From JAFKKF01 sp035651055 (GTDB taxonomy: Bacteria; Pseudomonadota; Alphaproteobacteria; Rhizobiales; Kaistiaceae): a DNA stretch of 39,943 nucleotides. The notes under the pieces were generated by a model that was not told the DNA's origin, made no database searches, and worked only from the letters and a program-made list of their open reading frames with translations. Shown here piece by piece: positions 19,101 through 25,598 of the stretch (its first letter is position 1; every line of letters starts with the position of its first letter). Location of the stretch: contig DASRGK010000118.1 in assembly GCA_035651055.1 (NCBI GenBank), positions 1 to 39,943 on the forward strand, in the 5' to 3' direction. Made by a program: the position numbers and the translations under genes.

Positions 19101-19281
19101 GCTTTCCACCGCAATCGTCTTCGGCCTCGGCTTCGCGACGATCCTGACGCTGGTGGTCACGCCGGCCTCGCTCGCCGCGCTCGCCCATATCCGGAATTTC
19201 TTCGGCCGCATCGGCCAGCGGCGCCGCGACCGGCGGGCCGCCCGCGCCGCCGCCCGGGGAACCCCGCAGCCGGCGGAGTAG
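16144..19281 (+). CDS. RND efflux pump, inner-membrane permease subunit
   Basis: The 1045-residue protein is the normal length for an AcrB-like pump: 12 membrane helices and two large periplasmic loops. The first helix is at about residues 12-32. TM4 contains the paired aspartates in 'VGMLVDDAIIVSEFAERRM'. In TM10 the lysine of the AcrB proton relay (K940) is replaced by asparagine: 'GVVTNNNIVLIDTYDRL'. The protein therefore belongs to a subgroup with a modified relay, also seen in other RND branches. Substrates cannot be named. The C-terminal tail is Arg/Ala-rich and cytoplasmic. It is co-translated with the adaptor at 15029 and lies divergent from the ECF/RskA-like pair. Confidence 0.95.
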   Translation: MRRIVEFAIGHARLTLAFLVFIVVAGLSAYGSIPKEANPDVKIPIIYVQLSERGISPEDAERLLIRPMETDLKSVTNVKEMRAAAFEGGGYVLLEFEAGFDSDVALQDVRSKVNDAKRNLPTDADEPGVFEVNLSLFPVVVVALGGDLSERALDRIARDAQDGIEQVPGVLSATLRGTRDEVVEIIAEPMLLKSYGVALDQFAAVASSGNSLVAAGALEGPKGRFAVKVPALIESPEDVLNIPVAASNAATVTLGDVATILPTFKDATSITRVNGRPAVTIEIAKRSGANLIETVDGVKAAVAQMQKAWPKQVQVQFLQDQSKFIKQMLGDLQNSVLTGVLLVVVIILFILGGRAAIFIGIAIPVSFLAGILGLSLAGLTMNIVVLFSLILAVGMLVDDAIIVSEFAERRMSEGMKPREAYAFAASRMAGPVIAATLTRIAAFSPLLFWPGIVGQFMKYLPITLIATLSASLVSAMIFTPTLGALIGKPHNVERDAAPREGGYMKTVRLAIHHPWITLFLAVVMLIGVPVVYSRVGSPVEFFPDVEPDAGVVLVHARGNISLAEKDRLVRTVEQRLLDMKELSSVYARSGDMSQGSSDVTEDVIGQIQFEFVDWQERRPAKVIMNEVRAKTADIPGIRVEVTAPQAGPPTGKPIQIELASDYPDALTAAARSVAAELGKRPEIRDLDNGLPMPGIDWKLEIDKAEAAKYGISVGAVGSMVQLVTNGMKITDYRPQSSDKAVDIIVRVPEERRTLTQIDDLQIQTPAGSVPIGNFIKRVPAERVGLIHRVDGKRVVTVTANVAAGVATSVVQQAITEQLKKTDFKGLVTWKLKGEDQERDQAGAFLANAFGAAIFLIFAVLLAQFNKLSSVGLVLSAIVLSTIGVFIGLIVMHQGFGVVMTGVGIIALAGVVTNNNIVLIDTYDRLRREGVPFEEAILRTCRERARPVLLTAVTAILGVLPIAFGLNVDFVNREVTYGAPSTQWWIQLSTAIVFGLGFATILTLVVTPASLAALAHIRNFFGRIGQRRRDRRAARAAARGTPQPAE

Positions 19282-19323
19282 CGCTTCCCGGGTCCCGGGG
19301 CCGGCTTCGCCGCCCTCAACTAG

Positions 19324-19352
19324 GTCATGGGCGGGCTTCTCCCGGCCATGAC
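19324..19352. repeat. Intergenic hairpin after the RND gene
   Basis: GTCATGGGCGGG (19324-19335) and CCCGGCCATGAC (19341-19352) pair at 11 of 12 positions around loop CTTCT. It resembles the 'tcatggccgggcttgtcccggccatgac'-type intergenic repeats common in Bradyrhizobium and relatives. It may also end transcription of the RND operon, as it is 42 bases past the stop. Confidence 0.6.
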
Positions 19353-19386
19353 GTGTTTCATGAAACTCAGTGTCGTCCGGCTCCCG

Positions 19387-19409
19387 ACCTCTCCCCACCG
19401 GGGAGAGGT
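19387..19409. repeat. REP-like palindrome, copy 1
   Basis: ACCTCTCCCC (19387-19396) and GGGGAGAGGT (19400-19409) form a perfect 10-base stem with loop ACC. The identical 23-base palindrome recurs exactly 180 bases downstream (19567-19589). The flanking bases are also similar (CCG before, then ATGC-AACG-CC after). This motif type is a frequent intergenic repeat in alphaproteobacterial genomes. Confidence 0.8.
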
Positions 19410-19458
19410 AATGCGAACGCCCGAGGAGTTCGCTGCACGGTTTCCGTCGCGAGCCCTG

Positions 19459-19477
19459 CCCCCGACCTGATCGGGGG
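19459..19477. repeat. Short hairpin between the two REP-like copies
   Basis: CCCCCGA (19459-19465) and TCGGGGG (19471-19477) pair perfectly around loop CCTGA. It lies between the two copies of the larger palindrome and is probably part of the same composite repeat region. Confidence 0.5.
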
Positions 19478-19550
19478 TCGCATCGCGTGCGGAAGCAGGC
19501 GATCCGTGTGAGGTGTTAGAGCCGTTCCGACGAGGTCAGCCCCCTCAGCC

Positions 19551-19589
19551 GGATGCTTCGCATCCGACCTCTCCCCACCGGGGAGAGGT
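19551..19589. repeat. REP-like palindrome, copy 2, with adjoining hairpin
   Basis: GGATGC/GCATCC (19551-19556 and 19560-19565, loop TTC) is followed directly by ACCTCTCCCC/GGGGAGAGGT (19567-19576 and 19580-19589, loop ACC). The double-hairpin layout, preceded by CCCCCTCAGCC, matches the composite intergenic repeats I recall from rhizobia. With copy 1 it fills most of the 360-base gap between two convergent genes. Confidence 0.8.
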
Positions 19590-19641
19590 CATGCCAACGG
19601 CCAGGCGCGATCGCAGCCAAAGGGTTGCCGACCGACCGCCC

Positions 19642-20682
19642 CTACTCCGCCGCTTCGGCGACCGACGGCCTCGCCTGGATGCGGCCGCGCGCAACCGCCG
19701 CGCGCTGGCGGTACTGGGCGAATTGCTGGTCGGCGAGTACCCCGATCAGAATGACCGAGCCCATCACCGCGAAGTTCAGCGACGAGGGAATGCCGAGGAG
19801 GTTGACCAGGTTCTGGAGGATCTGGAGGAGGATCGTGCCGAGCACCACGCCGATGATCGAGCCCTCGCCGCCGCGAAGCGAGAAGCCGCCGAGCACGGCC
19901 GCCGCAATCGCGTAGAGTTCATAGAAATTGCCGTGACCCGAGGGCAGGATCGAACGGGTGTACATGGCAAAGAAGATCGCCGCGAACGCCGCCGTCGTCG
20001 TGCAGATCACGTAGGCCGCCACGATCACGCGGGTCGTGCGGATGCCCGAGTAGCGCGCCGCTTCCTCGTTCTTGCCGACCGCATAGAGATAGCGGCCGAA
20101 GACCGATCGGTGCAGGACCACCCACATGATCGCCGCAAGAACCAGCATGATGAAGAATGCATGCGGAATCGGGATGGAATGGGCCGATCCGCCGGTGAGC
20201 AGGGCGACGATATCCGTGCGTCCGGTGGTGATCGTTTCGAGGTCCGGGAAATTGACCCCGAACGGAAAGCCCGCGGTCGCGTCCTTGGTGTAAAAGCGCG
20301 CAACCCCGCGGTAGATGAGCAGGCCGCAGAGCGTCACCACGAAGGGCTGCAGCTTGGCCTTGGTGATCAAGAGGCCGTGAACCAGCCCCATCACGAAGCC
20401 GATCGCCAGCACCACCACCGCTGCCAGCGGCCACGGCACGCCCTTGTTGGCGATGAAATCGATGAAGATCACGCCAAGGATCGCGATGATCGAGCCCACC
20501 GAGAGCTCGATGCCGCCGGTAATGATGACGAAGCCCTGGCCGATCGCGAATATGCCGAACAGGCCGACCAGGTTGGCGGTATTGGCGATGTTGATCGGAG
20601 ACAGGAACAGCGGCTGCCTGATCGCCGTGATCGCGCCGATCACCAGAATCAGAACGAAAAGCCACAGGTCCTTCTTCTGCAT
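19642..20682 (-). CDS. Sugar ABC transporter permease (CUT2, RbsC-like)
   Basis: The 346-residue inner-membrane protein belongs to the branched-chain/ribose permease family (BPD_transp_2). It has about eight to ten hydrophobic helices. Recognisable signatures are 'GQGFVIITGGIELSVGSI' (48-65), the ATPase-coupling region 'YLYAVGKNEEAARYSGI', and 'AVLGGFSLRGGEGSIIGVVLG'. Length is typical. It is the last gene of a three-gene operon (binding protein, ATPase, permease), 12 bases after the ATPase stop, and it ends near the repeat cluster. It forms the homodimeric channel of the importer. Confidence 0.95.
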   Translation of the reverse strand: MQKKDLWLFVLILVIGAITAIRQPLFLSPINIANTANLVGLFGIFAIGQGFVIITGGIELSVGSIIAILGVIFIDFIANKGVPWPLAAVVVLAIGFVMGLVHGLLITKAKLQPFVVTLCGLLIYRGVARFYTKDATAGFPFGVNFPDLETITTGRTDIVALLTGGSAHSIPIPHAFFIMLVLAAIMWVVLHRSVFGRYLYAVGKNEEAARYSGIRTTRVIVAAYVICTTTAAFAAIFFAMYTRSILPSGHGNFYELYAIAAAVLGGFSLRGGEGSIIGVVLGTILLQILQNLVNLLGIPSSLNFAVMGSVILIGVLADQQFAQYRQRAAVARGRIQARPSVAEAAE

Positions 20683-20694
20683 CTACCAGATCCC

Positions 20695-22254
20695 CTAAGC
20701 CGAAATCCGAGCCTCGACCGGCTTGCCCACTGCCAGCCGCATGATGTTTTCCTCGCTGCACCGGGAACGGTCGAGAATACCTTGAATGCGCCCCTCATGC
20801 ATTACCGCGACACGGTCGGAGACTCCGATCACTTCCTCCAGGTCGGACGAAATCATCAGGACGGCGACCCCCGAATCCGAGAGCTTCCGCATGAGGTCGT
20901 AGATTTCCGCCTTGGCGCCGACGTCGATGCCGCGGGTCGGCTCGTCGAAGATGATGGCCTTTGGTTTCATGGCCAGCCACTTGGCGAGCACGACCTTCTG
21001 CTGGTTGCCGCCGGAAAGCGATGCGGTGCGCTGCGCGACGTTGGCGGTACGGATGTCGAGCTCGCGCCGGCTGCGCTCGGCCTGCTCCAGCTCGGCGTCC
21101 TGCGCAATGATGTTGCCGCGCGCATAGGCCCTGAGGTTGGGGAGCGAGATGTTCTGCGCGATCGACAGGTCGAGGAGGAGACCGGCGCTCTTGCGGTCCT
21201 CCGGGACGAGGAAGACGCCGGAGCGCACCGCGTCCGCCGAGGTCGCAAAGTGCATCTTCTCGCCGTTCAGCGTGATGCTCCCGCCGTGCGGGCGGTCGAT
21301 CCCGAACAGGACCCTGGCGAGCTCGGTTCTCCCGGCGCCGACGAGGCCCGCCAGCCCGAGAATCTCACCCGCCTGGAGATCGAGGTCGATCTGGTGGGTC
21401 GGGTAGGTCGTCGTGCACACCCCCCTGATCGAAATGACGGTTGCGCCATCACGGATCGCCGGCGGGCGGTGGTCGACCTTGAGTTCGCGGCCGACCATCA
21501 TCCTCACCATGATGTCGTGGTCGATCGCATCGCCTTCGAGCGTGCCGACCAGGTTGCCGTCACGGAGGACGATGACGCGGTCGGAAGCGACGACAACCTC
21601 GTTGAGGCGGTGGGAAATGAAGATGACCGAGATGCCCTGCGCCTTCAGCCCGGCGATGACCTCGAGCAGCCGCTCGGTCTCCGCGATCGGCAGGCTGGAC
21701 GTGGGCTCGTCGAGAATGACCAGCCGCGACTTGAGGCTCAGCGCCTTCGCGATCTCGACCATCTGCTGCTGCGCCAGCGAAAGCCGCGACACCGGCGTAT
21801 CGGGCGAAAAGGTCGCACCGAGGCGGTCGAGATAGGGCTGGACGGTCTCGAACAGCTTGTCGGTATCGACGAGCTGGAGAAAACCGAATTTCGTCGGCTC
21901 GCGGCCGATATAGACGTTGGCCGCAACGCTGAGGTTGTCGAAGAGGTTCAGTTCCTGGTGGACGAAGGCGATCCCCGCATTGATTGACTGCGAGACTGTC
22001 AGCGCCTTGTGCTCGACCCCGTCTATCTCGATCGTGCCCTGGTCCGGCTCGACCACCCCGCCCAGGATCTTCATCAGCGTCGACTTGCCGGCGCCGTTCT
22101 CGCCGACGAGGCCGATGACCTCGCCGGGGCGCACTTCCATGCCGAAATCAGCCAGCGCGACGACGCCTGGATAGGTCTTGCGAAGTCCCGACAGCCTCAG
22201 GAACGGCGCGCCGGACGGCTGCGAGCGAGCCACGGACGATACGGGCGCTGTCAT
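20695..22254 (-). CDS. Sugar ABC transporter ATPase (CUT2, RbsA/MglA-like)
   Basis: The 519-residue protein is a tandem of two nucleotide-binding domains, the mark of CUT2 importers. The first has Walker A 'GENGAGKS' (51-58), a signature near 'LSLAQQQMVEIAKAL' and Walker B 'LVILDEPTSS'. The second has the usual degenerate Walker A 'GLVGAGRTEL', the signature 'LSGGNQQKVVLAKWLA' and 'IIFDEPTRGIDVGAK'. It powers uptake of a sugar or sugar-like solute. It follows the binding-protein gene after an 81-base gap holding a strong hairpin, and it is followed closely by the permease gene. The substrate is unknown, since no catabolic gene is linked in the window. Confidence 0.96.
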   Translation of the reverse strand: MTAPVSSVARSQPSGAPFLRLSGLRKTYPGVVALADFGMEVRPGEVIGLVGENGAGKSTLMKILGGVVEPDQGTIEIDGVEHKALTVSQSINAGIAFVHQELNLFDNLSVAANVYIGREPTKFGFLQLVDTDKLFETVQPYLDRLGATFSPDTPVSRLSLAQQQMVEIAKALSLKSRLVILDEPTSSLPIAETERLLEVIAGLKAQGISVIFISHRLNEVVVASDRVIVLRDGNLVGTLEGDAIDHDIMVRMMVGRELKVDHRPPAIRDGATVISIRGVCTTTYPTHQIDLDLQAGEILGLAGLVGAGRTELARVLFGIDRPHGGSITLNGEKMHFATSADAVRSGVFLVPEDRKSAGLLLDLSIAQNISLPNLRAYARGNIIAQDAELEQAERSRRELDIRTANVAQRTASLSGGNQQKVVLAKWLAMKPKAIIFDEPTRGIDVGAKAEIYDLMRKLSDSGVAVLMISSDLEEVIGVSDRVAVMHEGRIQGILDRSRCSEENIMRLAVGKPVEARISA

Positions 22255-22293
22255 TGCGCTAGGTAACCAGCACGGAGCCGCAGGGAGAAGAAG

Positions 22294-22321
22294 TCCGCAG
22301 CCGGGCTTCCCCGGCTGCGGA
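22294..22321 (-). terminator. Intra-operon hairpin after the binding-protein gene
   Basis: A perfect 12-base stem, TCCGCAGCCGGG (22294-22305) with CCCGGCTGCGGA (22310-22321), closes on a four-base loop. On the minus strand it is followed by CTTCTTCTCCC. Such a hairpin after the first gene commonly allows much higher expression of the binding protein than of the membrane parts, through partial termination or 3' protection. Confidence 0.7.
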
Positions 22322-22335
22322 TCCTCGAGGCCGGC

Positions 22336-23292
22336 TTAGCCGCCAGCGAGCTTCTTCTTGAAGTCTTCCTGGAACTGCTTGACGTTTTCCTTGGTCAGCG
22401 TCAGGCCCGGGATGATGATCACCCCGTCCGGAGGAATCTTCGACTTGTCGCCCTTCAGGTAGTCGGCGATGAGGTGGGCGCTCTGGATGCCCCACTCATA
22501 GGGGTTCTGCACGACCGTGCCGGCGAACGAGCCGTCGGCGACGGCGCCGAGCGTGATCGGATCTTCGTCGAACGCGACGACCGTGATCTGGCCAAGCTTG
22601 CCGGCATCCTTCAGCGCCTCGTACATGCGGGGCGGGTTATAGGAATAGAAGCCGACCATGCAGTTGACTTCCGGATGGGCGACGAGGACGTCGTCCACGT
22701 TGGCGCGCGCGCGGGTCTGGTCGATGTCGTCGCCGCGCACGTCGATCAGCTCGAGGCCCGTGCCCTTGACGGCGGCGTTGTAGCCGTTGATGCGCTCCTT
22801 GGCGTTGTCGGCGCCCGGAAGGCCGACGAAGCCGATGCACTTGCCCTGCTTGCCCGCCATCGCCTTCTTCATCAGCTCACCGGCCATGGTGCCGAGCTGG
22901 GTGTTGGACGAGCCGACATAGGCGATGCGCTTCGACTGGGTCGCGTCCGAGTCAAACGTGAAGACCGGAATCTTCGCCGCGACGGCGTTCAGCGCATCGG
23001 TCGAAGTCGGCGGATCGACGACCGACACCGAGATGGCCGCCGCGCCGGCAGCCACGAGATCGTCCAGCATGCGGCGCTGAACGGCCGCGTCGGCGCGCTC
23101 GGGGTATTTGAACTGAAGATCGACGTCCGGCAGGTCCTTCTGCGCGTGGGCGACGGCCGCTTCCATGATCTTCCAGAAGTCGGACGGTCCGTTCACAACG
23201 AAAGCGATCATCGGCTTGTCGGCCGCATTGGTCGCGGTCCCGACAGAAAGCGCGACAGCGGCGGCAAAGCCCGCCACCAACAAACGTTTCAT
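22336..23292 (-). CDS. Sugar ABC transporter periplasmic substrate-binding protein
   Basis: The 318-residue protein has a signal peptide (residues 1-23, 'MKRLLVAGFAAAVALS...NAA') and a periplasmic-binding-protein type 1 fold (Peripla_BP_4, ribose-binding-like). Visible blocks are 'KPMIAFVVNGPSDFWKIMEAA', 'DDLVAAGAAAISVSVVDP', 'VFTFDSDAT', 'GFVGLPGADNAKERINGYNAA' and 'VVAFDEDPITLGAVADGSFAGTVVQNPYEWG'. I chose the ATG at 23292 for its GGAGG, nine bases upstream, and for the signal peptide. It is the first gene of the importer operon and lies downstream of a candidate LacI-type operator. Its ligand may be a pentose, polyol or related compound. Confidence 0.95.
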   Translation of the reverse strand: MKRLLVAGFAAAVALSVGTATNAADKPMIAFVVNGPSDFWKIMEAAVAHAQKDLPDVDLQFKYPERADAAVQRRMLDDLVAAGAAAISVSVVDPPTSTDALNAVAAKIPVFTFDSDATQSKRIAYVGSSNTQLGTMAGELMKKAMAGKQGKCIGFVGLPGADNAKERINGYNAAVKGTGLELIDVRGDDIDQTRARANVDDVLVAHPEVNCMVGFYSYNPPRMYEALKDAGKLGQITVVAFDEDPITLGAVADGSFAGTVVQNPYEWGIQSAHLIADYLKGDKSKIPPDGVIIIPGLTLTKENVKQFQEDFKKKLAGG

Positions 23293-23382
23293 CAAGCTGT
23301 TCCTCCCGTGATTGCACGCCCGGCGGACCGACGCAGGACCTGCAGTCCCGCGCTCCTCCAGCCCGTCAGGTGGGCGCATATC

Positions 23383-23415
23383 ATCATATTAATCAGTCCC
23401 AAGGCAACCGCTTAC
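23383..23415 (-). promoter_or_regulatory. Promoter with LacI-family operator candidate for the sugar importer
   Basis: On the minus strand, GTAAGCGGTTGC (23404-23415) fits the GnAAnCGnTTnC pattern of LacI-family operators at every fixed position. A good -10 box, TATGAT (23383-23388), lies 15 bases downstream, so the operator would cover the -35 region. The binding-protein start is about 90 bases further on. No LacI-type gene is in the window. Confidence 0.45.
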
Positions 23416-23977
23416 AGCAACAGAAGAGCGAATAGTCCGCGCCGAATGCGCGCGGTCGCCGAGCATCGCGAGGCGAACCTTCGCTCCCCGGTTGACGGCA
23501 GGCCGCCTAAGGCCAGCGGGTTCCGCTCCATTTCCCTTTCCGTTCACGCGCTGTTCGGAGGCGGGTTAAGTCCGGTCCCGAATTTCAGGGTAAACCGGTC
23601 GAGACTCGCTAACGGAACCGAACGGATCGCACTTGCCGGTGGATGTTCACCGGAAGTTCATGGAAACGTCTGGCAAACGCGACGAGAATCGGTCAGTTTT
23701 TGAGCAATGCCAGACGAAGCCGGTGGGCACGGTCGGCAGGGCCGCATGTGTACGGAGTTACCCGGAACAGGGGGGCGGCAAACAGGTGGCCAGCCGATAC
23801 CGTCGTAAAGACGGATCGCTCACGGTCAAAAAGGGGGAGGCAGGGAACTTGGTTCAGGCGTGATTGCCGTCGGCCCTTGCCCGGAAGCGCGTTTTTGTCG
23901 GTTCCGAATTTGCAGGGTTGGCCACGCTCGAACCGGAGGCTGTGTCTCCCCCTTCGCCTGCCCGGCGCGCCTACTCC
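23416..23977. other. Region with no recognisable gene
   Basis: About 560 bases lie between the importer promoter and the end of the sensor-like gene at 23978. Short open frames exist (for example plus-strand 23633-23863), but none has a convincing ribosome site, composition or family resemblance. A small hairpin, CCGGTG/CACCGG (23636-23653), and two similar strings, CGGTCCCGAATTTCAGGGT (near 23574) and CGGTTCCGAATTTGCAGGGT (near 23899), are the only structure I noticed. A small RNA or a decayed gene is possible. Confidence 0.5.
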
Positions 23978-24448
23978 TCAGCTCCTCGGCTCGGCAAGCG
24001 GCGCCCGTTCCGCGGCCGGAAGCGCCAGCAGCGCATCCATCGACACCTTCTGAACCTCCGTCGCCATCAGGTCGAGTTCGGCCCGGATGTCCCTGAGCTT
24101 GGCGTCGATCGCGGCGCGGTCCGGCTGCGGCGCCGCGACGAGAATGCCCAGTTCCCGCCGGAGCTGGCGCACCCGGTCGAGCCTCGCCTCGGCCCGGGGG
24201 CGGGCCGCGTCGATGGCACTCCGCACGCGCTCGAGAGAGGCGTCGCTCAGCCGCCCCTGCAGCCAGCGCAATTCGAAGCTGACCGCCCGCTCGCCATGCG
24301 GCCGGAACATGTCCGTGATGCCGAGGAACTCGGTCGCGACGACGCCGACGAGGAACGCATTCACGGCCAGCGAGGCGATCAGCGCCACGACGAGGAAGCG
24401 GCGGCGCCTGGCACCGGGCGCGGCCGGCGAGACGATGGCGGCGGTCAT
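23978..24448 (-). CDS. Periplasmic sensor-like protein (CnrX/RcnX-type layout)
   Basis: The 156-residue protein has one N-terminal membrane anchor (residues 18-39) and a periplasmic helical hairpin rich in Arg, Ala and Glu ('RVRSAIDAARPRAEARLDRVRQLRREL' region, then 'AAIDAKLRDIRAELDLMATEVQ'). Size and helix layout match the 'periplasmic heavy-metal sensor' family (CnrX/CpxP-like). The mature part has only one histidine (H51) and no cysteine, so a CnrX-style metal site is not evident. It may sense misfolding or another signal. Its start overlaps the preceding anti-sigma-like gene (ATGA), making it the third gene of the ECF operon. Confidence 0.75.
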   Translation of the reverse strand: MTAAIVSPAAPGARRRRFLVVALIASLAVNAFLVGVVATEFLGITDMFRPHGERAVSFELRWLQGRLSDASLERVRSAIDAARPRAEARLDRVRQLRRELGILVAAPQPDRAAIDAKLRDIRAELDLMATEVQKVSMDALLALPAAERAPLAEPRS

Positions 24449-24882
24449 GGCGTGGCTTCCTCCGCCAGCCCGATATTGAAAGCGTCGAGTGCCACCACGT
24501 CGTTGCCCGGTCGGCCGGCCGGCGACAGCACGGTCAAGTCGAAGAGCCCGCCCAGCCCGACGGCGGCGAGCAGGATCGCCGCCACCGCTAGCCGGTTGAG
24601 CCGGCGCATCGGCCGGGCGCGGAGCTGTTCGGCGAGGGCGGCCGCAATCCTTGCGGCGGCGCCGTCGGCGGCGATGTCGGCATCGACCGCCGCCCGGACC
24701 CGGAGGAGGCCGCGCGCGAGCGCCAGCGCCTCGTCGCGATAGGCGCGCAGCGACCGGTCGGCGAGAACCGCCTGCCGCGCCTCGGCGGCGAGTGCCCGGT
24801 CCTGCCAGGCATCGAAATCCGGGCCGTCCGCGTCGATCGCATCCAGAATCGCGCGACGGCGGGTGGCATCGCCGTTGCTCAT
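24445..24882 (-). CDS. Probable membrane anti-sigma factor (CnrY-type position)
   Basis: The 145-residue protein has a cytoplasmic helical N-terminal part of about 90 residues, one membrane segment at 97-118 ('LAVAAILLAAVGLGGLF') and a short periplasmic tail. It carries no zinc motif. It overlaps the sigma gene by four bases upstream and the sensor-like gene by four bases downstream, the classical arrangement for a sigma / anti-sigma / periplasmic sensor triad. Assignment as the anti-sigma factor rests on position and topology rather than on a domain I can name. It would hold the sigma factor at the membrane. Confidence 0.7.
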   Translation of the reverse strand: MSNGDATRRRAILDAIDADGPDFDAWQDRALAAEARQAVLADRSLRAYRDEALALARGLLRVRAAVDADIAADGAAARIAAALAEQLRARPMRRLNRLAVAAILLAAVGLGGLFDLTVLSPAGRPGNDVVALDAFNIGLAEEATP

Positions 24883-25460
24883 GGCTCCCTCCCCTTCTCT
24901 TCCTTGAGGAGCAGCGCGCGCAGGCCGCGCCGGGCGCGCGCGAGCAGCGACTCGTAAGCCGCCTCGCCAAGCCCCATAACCTCGGCTCCTTCCGCCTGGC
25001 TCAGCTCCTGAAAATGGCTGAGCACCAGCGCCGTGCGCTGCCGCTCGGGCAGCCGCGACATCGCATCGCGGACGGCAGCAACGTCGTCGATCCGCATCAG
25101 CCGCGTCTCCGGGTGCGGCACGCCGGCATCCTCGATCTCGGCGACCGATTCGATCGCGACCGACGGACGCAGGCGGCGGAGCGCGTCGATTGAAAGCCGG
25201 TAGGCTACCCGATGCAGCCAGGTAGCAACCTTGCCGTCCGGACGCCACGCCTCGGCCTCGCGCCAGAGCCGGATCAGCGCCTCCTGGACGATCTCCTCGG
25301 CTTCCGCCGGCCGGGCGGAGAGGAGCGAGCGCGTCAAACGGAGCAGGCGCGGCGTCTCGTTGGCAACCAGGATGGCGAAGGCCGCCTGGTCGCCCTCGGC
25401 AATCCGCGCCATGAGTTCCCCGTCGAGGCGGATGCGCTCGCGATCCGGCCCTTGGGCCAC
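24879..25460 (-). CDS. ECF-family RNA polymerase sigma factor (second module)
   Basis: The 193-residue protein has sigma region 2 ('DQAAFAILVANETPRLLRLTRSLL', then 'AEEIVQEALIRLWREAEAWRPDG', and 'VATWLHRVAYRLSIDALRRL') and region 4 ('LPERQRTALVLSHFQELSQAEGAEVMG', then 'EAAYESLLARARRGLRALL'). I chose the GTG at 25460, with GGAGAGGTGGA directly upstream and a normal ECF N-terminus. The open frame to 25592 has no sigma-like sequence. It heads a three-gene overlapping operon and starts 138 bases after the RND pump stop on the same strand, so it may be co-transcribed with, or control, that efflux system. Confidence 0.92.
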   Translation of the reverse strand: MAQGPDRERIRLDGELMARIAEGDQAAFAILVANETPRLLRLTRSLLSARPAEAEEIVQEALIRLWREAEAWRPDGKVATWLHRVAYRLSIDALRRLRPSVAIESVAEIEDAGVPHPETRLMRIDDVAAVRDAMSRLPERQRTALVLSHFQELSQAEGAEVMGLGEAAYESLLARARRGLRALLLKEEKGREP

Positions 25461-25598
25461 TCCACCTCTCCAGGTCGCGCCCGCGTGCTGACCCCGCCGA
25501 CCATACCGGATCGCGGCTGTTCCCGCACGGCGCGGAAATGCCCCGGCCGCGGCGCGCCGGGAGGCATCGATACGGGCAAGGACGGCAAGCATCGCCTC

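Noticed and set aside
15802..19398. Open frame of about 1200 codons on the minus strand opposite the first RND pump
   Set aside because: It is a shadow of a GC-rich gene: the product is an Asp/Arg/Glu-rich run with no domain, while the plus strand encodes an intact RND pump.
19324..19589. CRISPR array
   Set aside because: There are only two copies of the palindrome, 180 bases apart, with other hairpins between. There is no regular repeat-spacer pattern and no cas gene.
19513..21987. Open frame of about 820 codons on the plus strand opposite the sugar importer genes
   Set aside because: It opposes clear permease and ATPase genes and encodes a low-complexity charged product.
23633..23863. A 76-codon frame in the gene-free region
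   Set aside because: The start has no ribosome site, the product resembles nothing, and an overlapping frame of similar length is equally open.
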